A stretch of DNA of 38,284 nt from NCBI RefSeq assembly GCF_017368455.1, contig NZ_JAFNJU010000014.1:1-38284 (forward strand), given 5' to 3'. The DNA comes from Proteiniclasticum aestuarii (GTDB taxonomy: Bacteria; Bacillota; Clostridia; Clostridiales; Clostridiaceae). Of this stretch, positions 17,378 to 25,486 are shown one piece after another (the first letter of the stretch is position 1; each line of letters begins with the position of its first letter). A program made the translations under genes and the position numbers. The notes below the pieces were generated by a model. The model did no database searches. It was not told the DNA's origin and saw only the letters and a program-made list of their open reading frames with translations.

Positions 17378-18295
17378 CTATTCTTTTTCAGGGCTTCTCA
17401 GCTTCAGTGAAATCTGTATGATTGCATCCAGAAGCGCCTTATAGTCCATGCCGATGCCTGCCGCACTCTTCGGAAAGAGTGAGGTGCTTGTCATGCCCGG
17501 CAGTGTATTGATTTCAAGGATATAAGGAATCCCGTCTCTTATGATGAAGTCCACTCTGGCATAGACATCGCATTTCAGCACACGAAAGGTGTCAATGGCC
17601 ATCTGATGGATCTCTTTCTGAAGCGCTTCTTCATACTCTATGATCACTTCCTCTGCACCGCCTGCTTCGTACTTGGAGGAATAATCGAAGAAACCGCCCT
17701 TGTTGGGTTTGATGATGAGCGTAGGAAGAACTTTCCCATCCAGAATCGGTACAGTGATCTCATCGCCTTTGATGAACTCTTCAATCATCACTTCCGAATC
17801 CACAAGAAGACCTTCTCTGACCCCATCCATCACTTCTTCCATGGTGCTGCAGATAAAGGTGGCCACGGAAGACCCGCCGCTGTTGGGTTTCACCACCACA
17901 GGAAATCCAAGGTTTCTCACCTTTTCCTCCGTCACGTCTTCCGGCTTTCTGACGATGAACCAGTCGCCTGTGCGGATTCCTTTGCTCTTCAATACACATT
18001 TGGTCAGATCCTTGTCCATGCAGACCGCGCTGGAAGCCATGCCGCATCCGGAATAAGGCAGGTCCAGACTGTCCAGAATGCTCTGCACCGTTCCATCTTC
18101 GCCGTATTTCCCATGCAGCGCCAGCAGTGCAAAATCAATCCCCTTCACCTTCTCGAAGATATCCTTCTTGCTGTCCAGAACGATTTCCACACCTTCATAT
18201 CCATTGAAATTTATATTCTTCAGGATTTCTCTTCCTGAGGAAAGAGAAACTTCTCTTTCACTGGAAATCCCGCCCATGATTACACCTATCTTCAA
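17378..18295 (-). CDS. ddl: D-alanine--D-alanine ligase
   Basis: This ATP-grasp enzyme joins two D-alanines for peptidoglycan precursors in the cytosol. At 305 residues it is the DdlB-like length. The N-terminal MKIGVIMGGISSEREVSLSS, the PNSGGSS loop, FDYSSKY (with the tyrosine typical of D-Ala-D-Ala rather than D-Ala-D-Lac specificity), ARVDFI and LEINTLPGMTSTS are visible. The start is a TTG at 18295; an in-frame ATG six codons later would delete the conserved KIGVI strand, so TTG is preferred despite the lack of a good ribosome-binding site. The TnpB element lies immediately upstream on the same strand, so the native promoter may have been displaced. Confidence 0.92.
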   Translation of the reverse strand: MKIGVIMGGISSEREVSLSSGREILKNINFNGYEGVEIVLDSKKDIFEKVKGIDFALLALHGKYGEDGTVQSILDSLDLPYSGCGMASSAVCMDKDLTKCVLKSKGIRTGDWFIVRKPEDVTEEKVRNLGFPVVVKPNSGGSSVATFICSTMEEVMDGVREGLLVDSEVMIEEFIKGDEITVPILDGKVLPTLIIKPNKGGFFDYSSKYEAGGAEEVIIEYEEALQKEIHQMAIDTFRVLKCDVYARVDFIIRDGIPYILEINTLPGMTSTSLFPKSAAGIGMDYKALLDAIIQISLKLRSPEKE

Positions 18296-18316
18296 TCAAA
18301 ATCACTGCTACTCAAA

Positions 18317-18336
18317 ATATGGACAACTATCCATAT
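18317..18336 (-). terminator. hairpin between tnpB and ddl
   Basis: ATATGGA (18317-18323) and TCCATAT (18330-18336) form a perfect 7-bp stem with a 6-nt loop. On the minus strand TTTT follows, so it may end the tnpB or guide-RNA transcript, or be the right-end hairpin of the element. If it terminates transcription, ddl needs its own promoter in the 20 bp that remain, and none was seen. Confidence 0.45.
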
Positions 18337-18339
18337 CGA

Positions 18340-18560
18340 GACTTTTACTGCTTCTTCCTGTATGCTTTCGCCTCAGTTTCCTGAGCTGCTACTCACAAGT
18401 TCCTGTACAGTCCACAGTCGTCAATTCCCGACTAGCCATCGGTACACATCTACAGTAGCGTTACAGTGCTACCGTGTAGACTTTGGCATTCAGAAGATTT
18501 ATGCTAGCATTCCTGTCCCTGTCTATGACGAAGCCGCACGCATCGCATCTGTAGGTTCTA
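18340..18560 (-). ncRNA. putative omega (reRNA) guide RNA of TnpB
   Basis: In characterised IS200/IS605 elements the RNA that guides TnpB overlaps the 3' end of tnpB and runs into the right end, with the guide taken from flanking DNA. The matching stretch here contains the tnpB 3' end, about 120 nt of downstream sequence and a GC-containing hairpin (CTCAG/CTGAG, 18372-18385). Boundaries are inferred; only the hairpin and position are seen. Confidence 0.3.
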
Positions 18561-19642
18561 TCAGATAGCTTCAGATCCTTTCTGATGGAACCACATTCCG
18601 AGCACAGCCTGCTTGAAGGATACCACCTGTCAGCAATTCTCAACTCTATTCCGTTCTTCCTGCACTTGTCAGCAAGTTTCAGCCTGAAGGAATGGAAGTT
18701 CTGGCCTTGTACAGCCTTCGCTAAATGCCTGTTCTTCATCATGCCGCTCACGTTCAGGTCTTCCATGGTGATGAAACGTGGTTTTTGCCTGATCACCTTA
18801 CGGATTACCTGATTGATGTGATTTTCCCTTATGCAGGAAAGTCTCTGATGAAGTTTCTGTACCTTTATGGTCTGCTTATGGATATTCTGTCTAGTAGCTT
18901 CTCCTTTCGTTTCTTTATTTCTGACGTTCAGGCTTTCGTATTTTCTCGAAAGCCTTCTTTGTTCGCGTTTCAGCCTTTTTTCCAGGTCACGCACGGATTT
19001 TGTCTTGTTGATGTTTGCGAATGGATTCTCCATGGTGCTTACCACCGCAAAATCTTTGATGCCCAGATCTATGCCGATGCCATTTCCTTCGGGCACATCA
19101 TAGGGCTTCTCCTCTGCTTCAATCAGCACAGATACGTAATATCTGCCTGCCTTCATGGATACGGTCCCGCTTTTCACCATGGAGCCCATCGGGATGTATC
19201 CTTTCTCTTTCAGCCTGACAAATCCCAGTGTGGGTATTTTCAGGCGATGCCTTTCAATGGTCCAGTCGCTTGAGTTGTTCCTTGGGAAGTATGCCTTCAC
19301 ATCCGACCTGTTCTTCTTCTTGAATCTCGTAAATCCGGACTGTTTCCTGAAAAACTTCCTGAAAGCCTTCTCCCCATTCATGATGCTCTGCTTCACAGCT
19401 TTGCTGCTGACTTCTCTGATCCACAGGTATTCCGGATTCTCTGGCAGGAATTCATTGCTTCGCCATTTCGAGAAATCCATTCCGGACATAAAACTTTTCT
19501 CTGCTTTGTAGATCTCTTTGTTTTCAGCAATGTAGAAATTGTAGATGAACCTGCAGACACCGATGGTTCTGTTTATTTTATGTTTCTGCTTCTCCGTCGG
19601 ATGTATTTCCGTCTTGTAACTTTTCAGCACCCTGATCATCAC
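18461..19642 (-). CDS. tnpB: RNA-guided endonuclease TnpB
   Basis: This 393-residue TnpB protein is the ancestor-type relative of Cas12 nucleases. It has an N-terminal helical region beginning KSYKTEIHPTEKQ, the RuvC motifs GIDLGIKDFAVVS (Asp192), ITMEDLNVSGM (Glu294) and DRDRNASIN (Asp374/Asp376), and a zinc finger with Cys347, Cys350, Cys366 and Cys369. All catalytic residues are present, so the nuclease looks intact. A GTG at 19642 is followed by an ATG at 19639, and AAAGG is very close to both, so the start is uncertain by a few codons. It stands between ddl and the sensor kinase gene, all on the minus strand. Confidence 0.92.
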   Translation of the reverse strand: MMIRVLKSYKTEIHPTEKQKHKINRTIGVCRFIYNFYIAENKEIYKAEKSFMSGMDFSKWRSNEFLPENPEYLWIREVSSKAVKQSIMNGEKAFRKFFRKQSGFTRFKKKNRSDVKAYFPRNNSSDWTIERHRLKIPTLGFVRLKEKGYIPMGSMVKSGTVSMKAGRYYVSVLIEAEEKPYDVPEGNGIGIDLGIKDFAVVSTMENPFANINKTKSVRDLEKRLKREQRRLSRKYESLNVRNKETKGEATRQNIHKQTIKVQKLHQRLSCIRENHINQVIRKVIRQKPRFITMEDLNVSGMMKNRHLAKAVQGQNFHSFRLKLADKCRKNGIELRIADRWYPSSRLCSECGSIRKDLKLSDRTYRCDACGFVIDRDRNASINLLNAKVYTVAL

Positions 19643-19690
19643 CTTTATGCACTATTTTTCTGGAATTTCTTTAAGAAAATTATAGCGCAT

Positions 19691-19963
19691 ACGTTCTTTT
19701 CAAACGATTGAATATGAAACATATAGTATTCTATCTGAATTGCACCAAAGCTGGACTGTCCTAGCAGAAACAGGTATGAACTCAGGGCGTACATGAATCA
19801 TGGGTATATTGCGTCACTTTTGTCCATGATTGGTTATATTTTCAAGAATCATTTGCTACTCCTGATTCACTTATAAGTTCACTAAAATTCTAAAGTACAT
19901 TATTGCACCAAAAAACCATTCTGACAAGTAAATTCATCTCTGGAACTTTCCCGCTGAAACCAG
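19691..19963. other. intergenic stretch without a recognisable gene
   Basis: About 270 bp of AT-rich DNA lie between the left side of the TnpB element and the terminator of the sensor kinase gene. I see no ORF with a ribosome-binding site and no stable hairpin. Loosely similar short phrases (ATCATGGGTATATTG and CATGATTGGTTATATT) occur near 19797 and 19828, but they are too short to interpret. Confidence 0.5.
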
Positions 19964-20004
19964 AAAGACAGAGCGCATCCTTTTAAAGGCGTCACCCTGT
20001 CTTT
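19964..20004 (-). terminator. terminator of the queG-plsC-nth-kinase run
   Basis: AAAGACAG (19964-19971) pairs with CTGTCTTT (19997-20004). On the minus strand the 5' arm overlaps the last base of the kinase stop codon and the 3' arm ends in TTTC. The loop is long and contains partial pairing. Confidence 0.55.
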
Positions 20005-22352
20005 TATGCATTGGGAATATCGGAAAACTCGATATCCACCCGGTTGGATGTTTTGTCGTAAAAGTCCTTCTCCAGTGCCACTTCATCGCTCTCCTGAGTG
20101 AGTTCATCCTTCAGAATCAGTCTGAAAGTGGTCCCCTTATTGAGTTCACTGGATACGATGCAGTCCCCTTCCATCAGGTTCATGAGCTTTTTCACGATGG
20201 AAAGTCCGATTCCCGTCCCTTCCGTGTCTCTGGTTGTGGATTTGTTGACCTGAATGAACCGGTCGAAAATATGTGCCACATTCTCTTCTGAAATACCGAT
20301 TCCGGTATCCTGCACATCAATATACACTTTATCCTCCTCTTCATCCAGAGAGAGGTTCACAAAGATCGTGCCGCCTTTTTTCGTGAACTTGATGGCGTTG
20401 CTCAAGAGGTTCAGAAGAACTCTCTCCAGTGACTGCAGATCAAAAGCAACAAGATGCTCTTCCACTTCCGTATCGAAGATGATCTTCAGGCCTTTGCCTT
20501 CCGCATAATGCAGCACCGACATGACCGTATCCTCCGTGAAGCTGACGATATCCTGATTGATCATATGCAGTGTATAGAATCCGGAGTCCACTTTCGTTAT
20601 GTCCAGAATATTGGAGACGATTCGCATGAGCCGATAGGAATTATGCCGGATCAGCCCCGCATATTTTTCGGATTTATCCTTCTCATACTCGGAGATATCC
20701 ATCATGTCCAGAGCCGACAGAATGATGTTGATGGGTGTCCGCAGTTCATGGGACATGTTGGCAAAGAACTCATTGAACATCTTTTCGTTCTCTTCGGCAA
20801 TATAGAGTTTCCTGATGTTGGCTTCATTCTCGATTCTCAGCTCGTGCAGCTTGATGGAATTGGTCACATTTCTAAGAAACACCAGCATCTGCTTCTTGTT
20901 GCTCTCCACACCGATGAGCCTTACATTGGGCTCCACATAGATGTCCTGCCCCTTGTGGTCTTTGATTTTTCTCGTTTCCAGCTTCAGAATCTCGCTGGTG
21001 GAGATTCTCTCCCCGATCTCATCCAGCTCCTTGAAGCTCATCCCCATGAAACGCTCCTCTGTGGGCATATTGACAGGCTTCACGCTGGGTAGATTTCTGA
21101 AGTCGTTGTAGACAATGTCATTGGCTTCCACCACACGTTTTCGCACAAGATCATAGAGAAAAATGAAATCCGGAATCAGGTTGAAGAAGCTTCTGTACTT
21201 GTACTCGGATCGCTCCAGTGATTCCTGCATGGCTCTGATCACCGTGATGTCCTTGGCTGTGATACAGAAGATTTCTTCGTCATCCTGTTCGATGTATACC
21301 ACATCCACATCCAGTATATAGGTGTTGTCCCCCAGGTTGAACTTCATGGAGGACGAGTAGTTCATATTGTATTTGATGACTTCATATTTTTCCGTCAGAT
21401 AGCTGGACATGTCCTTATCCAGATATTCTCCATAGTGATTGAAGAAGATCTTGTATTTGGAATTCGAGTACAGAATCTGATGCTTCGAATTGACGAAAAC
21501 AGTGATGTTCTCGTTGTACTCCGCCGATTTGAAGAACATGAAGAGATTTTTCTTGAGCACTTCCGATTTCTTGATGGACTCATCCTTTTCCCTGACGATC
21601 TCATAAAAAGCCAGGGGAACGAATAGGATAAATAGCCCGAAGGTCAGGGTTTCCATGATCGTACCTGTAAAAAGGAACCTGTAGTCGCTTCTGCTGGAGA
21701 ACAGGCTGTAGAAGACCATGGATGCGCTGTAGGTGAAACTGCCCAGATAGATGGAAAAATTCATGGCGTTCTTCAGCGTGGAAAACGTATTATAATACCA
21801 TCCGAAGAGCACCGGTATGGCAGACAGCATCATAAGCTCCAGCACATAGGTCATTTCATTCTCAAAAATCAGCGTTTCCTTGAGCACGAAGGATCTCAGA
21901 TAGAGATAAAAGACCAGAATCATGATGGATAGAAAAACAAGAAAGTCCGAGTTGATTCTTATGATTCTATAGGTCAGCTTTGCGGTGAGAATAAACCCTG
22001 AAAGAACCACAATAAGGAAATAGAAGCCGAGAAAAGTCACGTCGATCTGTCCATCGATGTTGAAAAGATTATTCCGATACTCAAGGACCGCTCCGAAAAG
22101 AAGTCCCAGGGCAAAAATATACAGATATTTTTTCTTTGTGTAGTACCCGTAAAGAAGAATCATGATGGAGGAAAGGAGGGCAAGCGCAATATTCGCCGGA
22201 TCCAGCTGAAGCTGGAACAGAGTCGCTCCGCCATCGGTGAGAAGATGCGCGGCAAGAAAGGTCAGAAGCACCAGAAAAAGCAGAATAGAAAGGGCCATGA
22301 CATTGGATCGGATCAAGCTCATAAGTGTTTTTCTTGAATTCAATCTATTCAC
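20004..22352 (-). CDS. PAS-containing membrane sensor histidine kinase
   Basis: This 782-residue kinase has about eight membrane helices in the first 255 residues, two PAS-like regions (about 280-375, and 385-500 starting YRSFFNLIPDFIFLYD) and a coiled linker. Next comes a HisKA domain with phospho-acceptor His535 (FFANMSHELRTPIN) and a HATPase domain with N box LLNLLSNAIKF (near 648), G1 DTGIGIS, F box IFDRF and G2 GTGIGLS. The membrane part matches no sensor domain I can name. The start is a GTG at 22352 with AAAGGGG very close; a TTG at 22343 has better spacing. No response regulator is nearby, so it is an orphan cotranscribed with nth. Confidence 0.9.
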   Translation of the reverse strand: MNRLNSRKTLMSLIRSNVMALSILLFLVLLTFLAAHLLTDGGATLFQLQLDPANIALALLSSIMILLYGYYTKKKYLYIFALGLLFGAVLEYRNNLFNIDGQIDVTFLGFYFLIVVLSGFILTAKLTYRIIRINSDFLVFLSIMILVFYLYLRSFVLKETLIFENEMTYVLELMMLSAIPVLFGWYYNTFSTLKNAMNFSIYLGSFTYSASMVFYSLFSSRSDYRFLFTGTIMETLTFGLFILFVPLAFYEIVREKDESIKKSEVLKKNLFMFFKSAEYNENITVFVNSKHQILYSNSKYKIFFNHYGEYLDKDMSSYLTEKYEVIKYNMNYSSSMKFNLGDNTYILDVDVVYIEQDDEEIFCITAKDITVIRAMQESLERSEYKYRSFFNLIPDFIFLYDLVRKRVVEANDIVYNDFRNLPSVKPVNMPTEERFMGMSFKELDEIGERISTSEILKLETRKIKDHKGQDIYVEPNVRLIGVESNKKQMLVFLRNVTNSIKLHELRIENEANIRKLYIAEENEKMFNEFFANMSHELRTPINIILSALDMMDISEYEKDKSEKYAGLIRHNSYRLMRIVSNILDITKVDSGFYTLHMINQDIVSFTEDTVMSVLHYAEGKGLKIIFDTEVEEHLVAFDLQSLERVLLNLLSNAIKFTKKGGTIFVNLSLDEEEDKVYIDVQDTGIGISEENVAHIFDRFIQVNKSTTRDTEGTGIGLSIVKKLMNLMEGDCIVSSELNKGTTFRLILKDELTQESDEVALEKDFYDKTSNRVDIEFSDIPNA

Positions 22353-22373
22353 GCCCCTTTCAGTTTTTCTGTT

Positions 22374-23030
22374 CTACTTTTTCTTGTCCGCTGTCAGTGA
22401 TTTCCTGTTCTTCCTGTAATAGGTGCACAGGTGATTCACCGGACAGACTCCGCATTTTGGTGCTCTGGCGAAGCAGAGTCTTCTGCCGTGGAAAATCAGC
22501 AGATGATGCGTATCAATCCACAGATCTTTGTCGATTCTTCTCATCAGCGCCTTTTCCGTCTTTTCTACGGTATCCTCATTCACAATGCCGATGCGATTAC
22601 TGACTCTGAACACGTGTGTGTCCACGGCGATGGCCGGTACTCTGTATGCTGTGGACAGCACGACATTCGCCGTCTTTCTGCCCACACCTGGAAGCTCCAC
22701 CAGCTCTTCCATGGTTTTCGGAACCTCACCGTTATGCCTTTCCAGAAGAATCGGAAACAGCTTCATGAGATTCCTTCCCTTAGATTTATAGAGTCCGATG
22801 ACCTTGATATGGCTTTCCAGCTCCTCCGGAGTGATTCTCAGAAAATCATCCAGCGTCTCGTACTCTCTGAAAAGCTCTTCTGTCACTTCATTGACTTTCT
22901 TGTCCGTAGCCTGGGCCGATAAGATGGTGGCCACCAGAAGCTGCAGCGGATTTCTGTGATTCAGTTCGCATTTCGCTTCCGGATAGGTTTCCTTGAGAAT
23001 TTCAATGACTTCCTTGTTCTTTTTATTCAT
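22374..23030 (-). CDS. nth: endonuclease III
   Basis: This bifunctional DNA glycosylase/AP lyase removes oxidised pyrimidines in base-excision repair. At 218 residues it is full length. The helix-hairpin-helix is ELPGVGRKTANVVL with catalytic Lys119, followed by the aspartate in VDTHVFRVSNRIG (Asp137). The C-terminal iron-sulfur loop has the spacing C-x6-C-x2-C-x5-C (LCFARAPKCGVCPVNHLC). It lies 27 bp after plsC and 21 bp before the kinase gene, probably in one transcript. Confidence 0.95.
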   Translation of the reverse strand: MNKKNKEVIEILKETYPEAKCELNHRNPLQLLVATILSAQATDKKVNEVTEELFREYETLDDFLRITPEELESHIKVIGLYKSKGRNLMKLFPILLERHNGEVPKTMEELVELPGVGRKTANVVLSTAYRVPAIAVDTHVFRVSNRIGIVNEDTVEKTEKALMRRIDKDLWIDTHHLLIFHGRRLCFARAPKCGVCPVNHLCTYYRKNRKSLTADKKK

Positions 23031-23057
23031 TACTCCTCCATGTGTCAGAAAAGATGA

Positions 23058-23756
23058 CTATTTATAGACCCCTCTGTACTCCTCTGGAAGCATCACGGCA
23101 ATCTGTTTCATGATGAAATCCATGGTGTCCTGGTCATATTGCTCCTTCGACTGTTCTTCTGTTTTCACAGGCACATTGAAGGGTTTTCCGACCCTTACCT
23201 GTATGGTACCCTTATGTATTTTTTCACCTGTCATGTTTCCGTCCTTGGCGATGGGCAGAATCTTCTCTGACCCGGTCATTGCCAGCGGAACGATTCTGAC
23301 CTTGGCGAGTCTTGCAATGAGCAGTATCCCTCTTTTGCCTTCGATCATGGAACCGGCTCTGGAACGGGTTCCTTCCGGGAAGATCATCACATTCTGTCCG
23401 GATTTGAGAAGACCTATGATTTCCTTCATGGCCGCTTTGTCCGGTGAATTGGGTTTGATGTTGATGCTTCGGAATACTTTCTTGAAGAGTCCCGTGAAAG
23501 GATCATTTGTCAGTTTCTGACCTGCCACGAAGGTAGGTTTATAGTCTCCGATGACTCTGTTCAGCGCAGGGCCGTCAATGTTACTCAGATGATTGCAGAT
23601 GAAGATCACCGTCTCGTCTTGTTCCGGCAGATTCTCTTCCCCCTGAAGCTCCACTTTGACGAGTTTCGTGAATATATAGTCCAGTCCTTTATGTGCCACA
23701 AATTTCTGAACACCTTCAGGCGCCTTGGCCAGTGCTTTCAATAAGAATTTTCTCAA
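23058..23756 (-). CDS. plsC: 1-acyl-sn-glycerol-3-phosphate acyltransferase
   Basis: This membrane-associated acyltransferase converts lysophosphatidate to phosphatidate. At 232 residues it has the HX4D catalytic motif (CNHLSNIDG) and the glycerol-phosphate-binding FPEGTRSRAG. The start is a TTG at 23756 with AAGGGG 8 nt upstream, and no ATG fits the family N-terminus. The gene is packed between queG (31 bp) and nth (27 bp). Its product feeds the same phospholipid pathway as pssA and is made again from diacylglycerol by dagK-type kinases. Confidence 0.9.
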   Translation of the reverse strand: MRKFLLKALAKAPEGVQKFVAHKGLDYIFTKLVKVELQGEENLPEQDETVIFICNHLSNIDGPALNRVIGDYKPTFVAGQKLTNDPFTGLFKKVFRSINIKPNSPDKAAMKEIIGLLKSGQNVMIFPEGTRSRAGSMIEGKRGILLIARLAKVRIVPLAMTGSEKILPIAKDGNMTGEKIHKGTIQVRVGKPFNVPVKTEEQSKEQYDQDTMDFIMKQIAVMLPEEYRGVYK

Positions 23757-23787
23757 AATAATAACCCCTTTTCCATTATATTTTTCA

Positions 23788-24783
23788 TTATAAGTTGAAA
23801 AGTGTCTGAAGTCTATGATAATACTCTTTCAGATAATCTGTGCTTATATACTTTTCATCTGGTTTTTTTCCTCTTCTCATGAGCTCGATCAGCGCATTTC
23901 TCTGAAGCAGCTTCTTGCCTCTCCATCCGGAGCTGGTCTCCTTGTATTTCGCAAACTCCTTGTTGGTCAGCGCCAGAAGGTCCATAAGGCTGGGATACTT
24001 CATATATTCCCGCGGTCTGAACTCCTCCAGGGGACTGATTCTGATGTGCCTGTTCAGAGGACATGCTCTCTGACAGGTGTCGCAACCGAAAAGCCTGCCT
24101 TTAAAGAGAAGCATCTCTTCATCGGTGATCTCCTTGTTCTGGGTGATGTAGGACATGCACCTTCTGGTGTTGTAGAGCTCTCTGCCAAGAATCTGTGTCG
24201 GACAGGCTCTGATGCACCGGACACACGCTCCGCAGACAGCATGCTCCGGGATGTCTCTCCAGTCTCTTTCATGGGTCTCCATCTCAAGGTCCGTCAAAAT
24301 CTCCCCCAGGAAAACATAGCTCCCATGCTCTTTTGTGATCACCATGTGGTTCTTTCCGATTTCTCCCGTACCTGCCACATGGGCGATGTAACGCTCCGGA
24401 AGGGCATTGTTGTCTGCAAAGACTTTAGCCTCATATCCCTTTGCCCGGAGAAGATCAGCAATCTTTTCCAGATGATCCTTCACCACCAGATGATAATCCT
24501 TGCCAAGGGTATAGAGGGAAAAATATCCTTCCTTATGGATGTAGGAATCGTAATAATAGGGAAAAGCGATGCTTATGATGGTTTTCGCATGGGCCATTTC
24601 ATGGGACAGATCGATCTTCTTCATCAGATCGTTCTCCTCGAATGAAGTGGTGAGATCCAGCCTCTTTCTTTCTTCGAAATAGGCCAGTGAATCTGCAAGG
24701 GTTCTGACTTTCATGAAGCCGTAGGAAGTAAGGCCCATCTTTTCCAGTTTTCTCTCAATATCCTCTTTCAGCTGACTGTCCAT
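23788..24783 (-). CDS. queG: epoxyqueuosine reductase
   Basis: This cobalamin-dependent iron-sulfur enzyme carries out the last step of queuosine synthesis in tRNA, reducing epoxyqueuosine to queuosine. Two [4Fe-4S] motifs are visible: CGACVRCIRACPTQ and CDTCQRACPLN. The segment ADNNALPERYIAHVAGTGEIGKN holds the conserved active-site aspartate and the cobalamin-site glycines. At 331 residues it is shorter than Bacillus QueG (about 386), lacking most of the C-terminal HEAT repeats. AGGA lies 9 nt before the ATG, and a TATAAT (24834-24839, minus strand) is present upstream without a clear -35. It is first in the run queG-plsC-nth-kinase. Confidence 0.88.
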   Translation of the reverse strand: MDSQLKEDIERKLEKMGLTSYGFMKVRTLADSLAYFEERKRLDLTTSFEENDLMKKIDLSHEMAHAKTIISIAFPYYYDSYIHKEGYFSLYTLGKDYHLVVKDHLEKIADLLRAKGYEAKVFADNNALPERYIAHVAGTGEIGKNHMVITKEHGSYVFLGEILTDLEMETHERDWRDIPEHAVCGACVRCIRACPTQILGRELYNTRRCMSYITQNKEITDEEMLLFKGRLFGCDTCQRACPLNRHIRISPLEEFRPREYMKYPSLMDLLALTNKEFAKYKETSSGWRGKKLLQRNALIELMRRGKKPDEKYISTDYLKEYYHRLQTLFNL

Positions 24784-24863
24784 CCTTTCACTTCCTTTTC
24801 TTTATCTCTGATATTTTCATTGTCCATATATTCATTATAAGGGAAGGAAGGGCTTTTACGAAA

Positions 24864-24892
24864 TAAAAAACACCTCGGGATGTTCCCGAGGC
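24864..24892 (-). terminator. terminator of the cysK-cysE operon
   Basis: An 8-bp GC-rich stem (CCTCGGGA with TCCCGAGG) with a 3-nt loop is followed on the minus strand by TG and six T. It lies 22 bp after the cysE stop. Confidence 0.85.
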
Positions 24893-24913
24893 ATGAAGCG
24901 GTTCATTTTCTTT

Positions 24914-25471
24914 TCAGATATAGTCGTAATACAGAAACTTGACATCAGAGGATTCATTTTTGCGAACCAGGATCCTGGCAGGTGTTCCCACCGCTGTGGC
25001 CCCATTAGGGACACTTTTCAGTACAACGGAGTTCGCACCGACTTTTGCATCGTCTCCGATTTTTATGGGTCCGAGAATCTTTGCACCCGCTCCGATCATG
25101 ACTCGATCCCCCAGATCCGGATGCCTCTTGGGTGCATCACAGTCCGTGGCGCCCAGGGTCACGCCATGATAGATGGTGCAGTCATCTCCAATGGTTGCCG
25201 TTTCTCCGATGACGACCCCCATGCCATGGTCGATGAACAGTCTTCTGCCGATCTTTGCACCTGGATGGATTTCTATTCCCGTCAACCATCTGGAAAGCTG
25301 ACTGATGAGCCTTGCTACAAAAAACAGCCTTTTTCTGAAGAAGAAATGCGAAATCCTGTAGGCAAAGAGGGCCTGAATGGTAGGGTAAAGAAGCAGCACT
25401 TCCAGATAGGATTTTGCCGCCACATCATTCTTCATTATATTTTTGACATCTTCGTGTAGCCCTCTGAACAT
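24914..25471 (-). CDS. cysE: serine O-acetyltransferase
   Basis: This enzyme transfers acetyl from acetyl-CoA to L-serine, giving O-acetylserine, the substrate of CysK. The protein has 185 residues, the short form with a truncated N-terminal helical domain (EpsC-like). The left-handed beta-helix repeats run through [38 protein letters not shown] and [15 protein letters not shown], and TAVGTPAR ends the fold. It lies 15 bp after cysK, with which it shares promoter, operator and terminator. The last 15 residues are tyrosine-rich and not obviously conserved. Confidence 0.93.
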   Translation of the reverse strand: MFRGLHEDVKNIMKNDVAAKSYLEVLLLYPTIQALFAYRISHFFFRKRLFFVARLISQLSRWLTGIEIHPGAKIGRRLFIDHGMGVVIGETATIGDDCTIYHGVTLGATDCDAPKRHPDLGDRVMIGAGAKILGPIKIGDDAKVGANSVVLKSVPNGATAVGTPARILVRKNESSDVKFLYYDYI

Positions 25472-25486
25472 AATTCACCTCAAACC

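Larger units (their letters stand above)
18301..19690 (-). mobile_element. TnpB-only IS200/IS605-type element (IS1341-like)
   Basis: A complete tnpB gene is present without tnpA, the pattern called IS1341-like. The right end probably lies between the tnpB stop and ddl. Two hairpins are seen there: a CTCAG/CTGAG stem at 18372-18385 and ATATGGA/TCCATAT at 18317-18336. At the left a TTTCTT/AAGAAA stem lies at about 19669-19681. The exact ends and target motif cannot be fixed by eye. Without its own TnpA, movement would need a helper in trans. Confidence 0.6.

Noticed and set aside
17378..18295. ddl together with the VanW-domain gene as a vancomycin-resistance cluster
   Set aside because: The ligase keeps the tyrosine motif of D-Ala-D-Ala enzymes, no vanH/vanX-like genes are present, and VanW-domain proteins are common without resistance.
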